DNA from: Rallus limicola
Taxonomy: Eukaryota > Chordata > Aves > Gruiformes > Rallidae
Length of the DNA: 64,000 nucleotides
Assembly (NCBI GenBank): GCA_022605955.1
Contig: JAKCOZ010000002.1
Span: 70,412,783-70,476,782 of the forward strand
Direction: 5' to 3'
Of the stretch, positions 61,313 to 64,000 are shown piece after piece. The translations under genes and the position numbers were made by a program. The notes beneath the pieces were generated by a model, which worked only from the letters and a program-made list of their open reading frames with translations, did not search any database and had not been told where the DNA came from. Within the stretch, counting starts at the first letter, position 1. Each line of letters opens with the position of its first letter.

Positions 61313-64000
61313 ATTTTTTTTGTTCTCACAATGGCAGGAAATCGATGGACAGAATTGAGGATGAACCTCATCTTCAGCTGTGGGAAAATTTCAGTGTGCA
61401 AAATCAGTTCACTTACAGTGGCACGTTAGACCATGCACTTTTCCCTATCAGCAGGATTGCCAAAGCACCCTATTTCCTCTCCCTGAGAGGATGGAAGCCA
61501 CAGAAATAGGTTACAAACACCTACATTTTCTATATGATAGACACTAAGTAAGGAACTTTTAGTTATAAGAAGCTAAGGCCAGAAGTTAAAGGTTTGAAAA
61601 TTAATCTGCAAAACTACTACTAGGACAAAGAAAATGATTAAAACTTTAATAAAGATAGGGCTTTACTGTGATTATAGTTTACACTTCTGGTAGATTGTGA
61701 ATTCTCTAGGTCCAAGATACCATACTGCCCTCCTTAACAATACAATTGACACCATTACAAGGCACTTGTAAGGCTCATATCCTCTCAAAAATCAATAGCA
61801 GCAGACAGTTTAGACTCAATGCAATAGCCTTTGTGGTGGTTCATTGATTCTTTTAGTAATTCCATGTCATTGTTTGTTCTTCAGATGAAGTAGACATTCG
61901 CTCTCTCAATGCTTTGGAAAACGAAACCAAAAATAAGTCACCTTCTCAACTATAAGCAAAAACAATGACACTCTCAAGTTGAAGACAACTTGCTTTTTAG
62001 GTGCTTTTATTTTTTTTTTCGAAAACTGTGAAGAAAGCAATACACAACAGGGTCTTCTTAAAATGTCTGCTTGCAAAATAGCAGCTAAACCATGTTCTAG
62101 TCTTTTCAGCAACTCTTGTTACCTCAAAATCATGACAGAAACGTTATTGAATCTGATGATTTTCCACTATGGATATTGCTTATGGGGTTAGAAAATTTGC
62201 TTTGAAAGTACCTAGGATGAGTAGCTGATATATTGTTTGCTTGTCAAACAGCTTGAAGAGCTAGACAATATCATTAGACATGGTGCTGAAATGATGGATG
62301 GATGGATTATCCTCACCTGCTGTGTGTTGTTTGCTAAAGCATTTTAGCAATACTTCCTGCTCCTTTCAGTCTTAAAAAATGGCCTCCAAAATGTGCAGTC
62401 ATCTAACTTAAAAACAAGACCCCCCAAATCAGAAAAATAAAAATCACATTAGTAAATGTAGAAATATATATTGCATATAGCTTTGCTAGAAAATATCTCT
62501 ACCTGACTTTAATTCAAAGTCGTGTCTGGAATATGAGGTATATTCCTTTTTAAGGTCATAATGATGAACTTCTAAATACTTATACCCTTTATGACAGCCC
62601 ATTTCCATTTCTAGCCTTATCAGTTTCTTTTCCTAGACATAAGCAATTAACACTTCATAGTTTCCATTCAGTCTTGGAGTGCAATATATTTGATTGCCCT
62701 TATTTCTTAACCTTTGATATAATTTTCTGTCTCTTAAAAACTGTATTAGCTGAATGTCTTCACATGTGGGTTTGCTCTCCTGTTGTGCTGCATCTTTTTT
62801 CAACATCTTTTTTCAACATCTTTTAAGTTTGACATACCGGGTAGAGCAGAGGATAAATGCCAACACTTAAATAAAAAATAATTTTAAAAAATCACTAAAG
62901 AAAATTATTCCTCTGTTATCTTTAACAAGACTATAGCAAAACGTGGTATAAACAGCTATGATGAACTAGATAACAAAATCACTAAAAGCACTTACAACTT
63001 CAGTACAACTTTACAATTACTTTGAATTTTACCACATGAAGGTAGACTATAGTTCATAGAAGTTTTGGTGAAGTTTCTCATAATAAGCTTCTGTATTTGA
63101 ATTGGTTCATACATATTTATCTTTGCATCACTTTCCTATTTTTACTGATATCTTTCTGAAACTGTCCTTTGTTACAGCTTGGAGAAATCATCCAGTTGGA
63201 CTAATCTTCATGACAGTGTTTAGCATCATTTGTGACTCTGCCAGGGTTTGGAAATCTGGGCAGAAAATACTTACAAGAAGTAAGGCTTTGTGCCAATTTC
63301 TCTGTTCTTACGTTCCCTTGTTAGCACTTTAACGAATATTAAGGTACTGTTGATTATCAGAGCGCCATAGAGACATGGTTTTAGAGGGAGAGACTGCTAT
63401 TCTGTAACAAATTTGGAAGGGAAATCCTGGACTTACCACCTTTTAATGCAGCCCTAGAAAACTCTTTTTAAAAAATGAGAGCCCAAAAGTCTATCTGAAG
63501 ACCATGTTTCTGATTTCAGTAAACATTCCGTGGTGGTAATAGGTACCTACGTTATCATTAGTCAGTCGTTCTCTATGTCATTGTTACAAGCTAAGATCAT
63601 TGAATGTGAAAATGATCCCGAACCCAAAGGAGGCACAGATTTTAGTATTCCCACCAGAAACACATTTGGTCATTTTTAAACAGTAAAGTAGGGCATTATT
63701 CAAAGTTCGATTCAAAAATGGACCCAGGACATGAGTCTCTCTTTTCTCTAATTCACTTATCTATGCCATTACCACTATAACGTTACTTTTAGTGAGGACT
63801 GAACGGTCTGCTGGGTTGCAGCCTAGTAACAGAACTATTCATATATAGTTCATTAACCCTCAAGTCTATAATGGATCTTTTGCTATCATCATATGTATAA
63901 TGAAAGTTTGCCTCCTATGTAACATCATACACTTACTTAAACCAGCTGGTTGCCTTGGTGTAGCAGAGGTATTTCTCAGTCTAATAAATAATTTTCTTCA
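61313..64000. other. AT-rich unique DNA, no gene seen
   Basis: No gene or interspersed repeat recognised to the right edge of the window. Open frames at 61906-62191 (both strands) and 63102-63332 (plus) carry no motif. A short tandem repeat sits at 62791-62824. Confidence 0.55.
62791..62824 (+). repeat. Tandem repeat, 13-bp unit, about 2.6 copies
   Basis: The unit catcttttttcaa starts at 62791 and 62804, with a partial third copy from 62817. Confidence 0.9.

Overview
This window looks like AT-rich, non-coding vertebrate nuclear DNA, and the repeat content places it in a bird. Its interspersed repeats are CR1 LINEs of the avian type (3' ends built from 8-9 bp 'attctatga'/'attctgtga' units) plus one ERVL-like solo LTR and a fragment of a second. 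I found no host protein-coding gene, tRNA, rRNA, CRISPR array or operon-like organisation that I can support. Nearly all open frames are short and hold no recognisable domain, as expected by chance in stop-rich DNA. The exceptions are frames inside CR1 copies. The window is probably intergenic or lies within a large intron; the species cannot be fixed from the sequence alone.

Layout. 1-145: the edge of an LTR on the minus strand. 146-3884: AT-rich unique DNA. 3885-4416: an internal CR1 reverse-transcriptase fragment (+). 7717-7853: CR1 3' end (+). 9976-10446: a well-preserved CR1 (-) with an uninterrupted C-terminal reading frame and a possible 6-bp target duplication. 12203-12510: CR1 (+). 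12511-22012: a long stretch without recognisable repeats. 22013-22290: CR1 (+). 26864-27452: a complete solo LTR with a perfect 5-bp target duplication (CATGA). 27984-28107: CR1 end (+). 29330-31512: a very old, degraded CR1-clade LINE in which I can follow ORF1 (esterase-like part), the endonuclease and the start of the reverse transcriptase. 31513-40247: a further long unique stretch. 40248-40868: CR1 (+). 41533-41920: CR1 (-). 45672-45812: CR1 end (+). 45813-58979: unique AT-rich DNA with simple repeats. 58980-61312: a second old CR1-clade LINE (+), split by a younger CR1 (59566-60366, -). 61313-64000: unique AT-rich DNA.

What works together. Nothing here forms a pathway. The informative content is a stratified record of transposition: two decayed old LINEs, several layers of avian CR1, and LTRs of one family whose two copies differ at only 4 of 145 comparable bases. 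The most rewarding items are the two old LINE relics and the nested insertion that orders them in time. Identification of the old LINEs rests on my recognition of the CR1-clade layout and motifs and should be confirmed by a repeat-library search.
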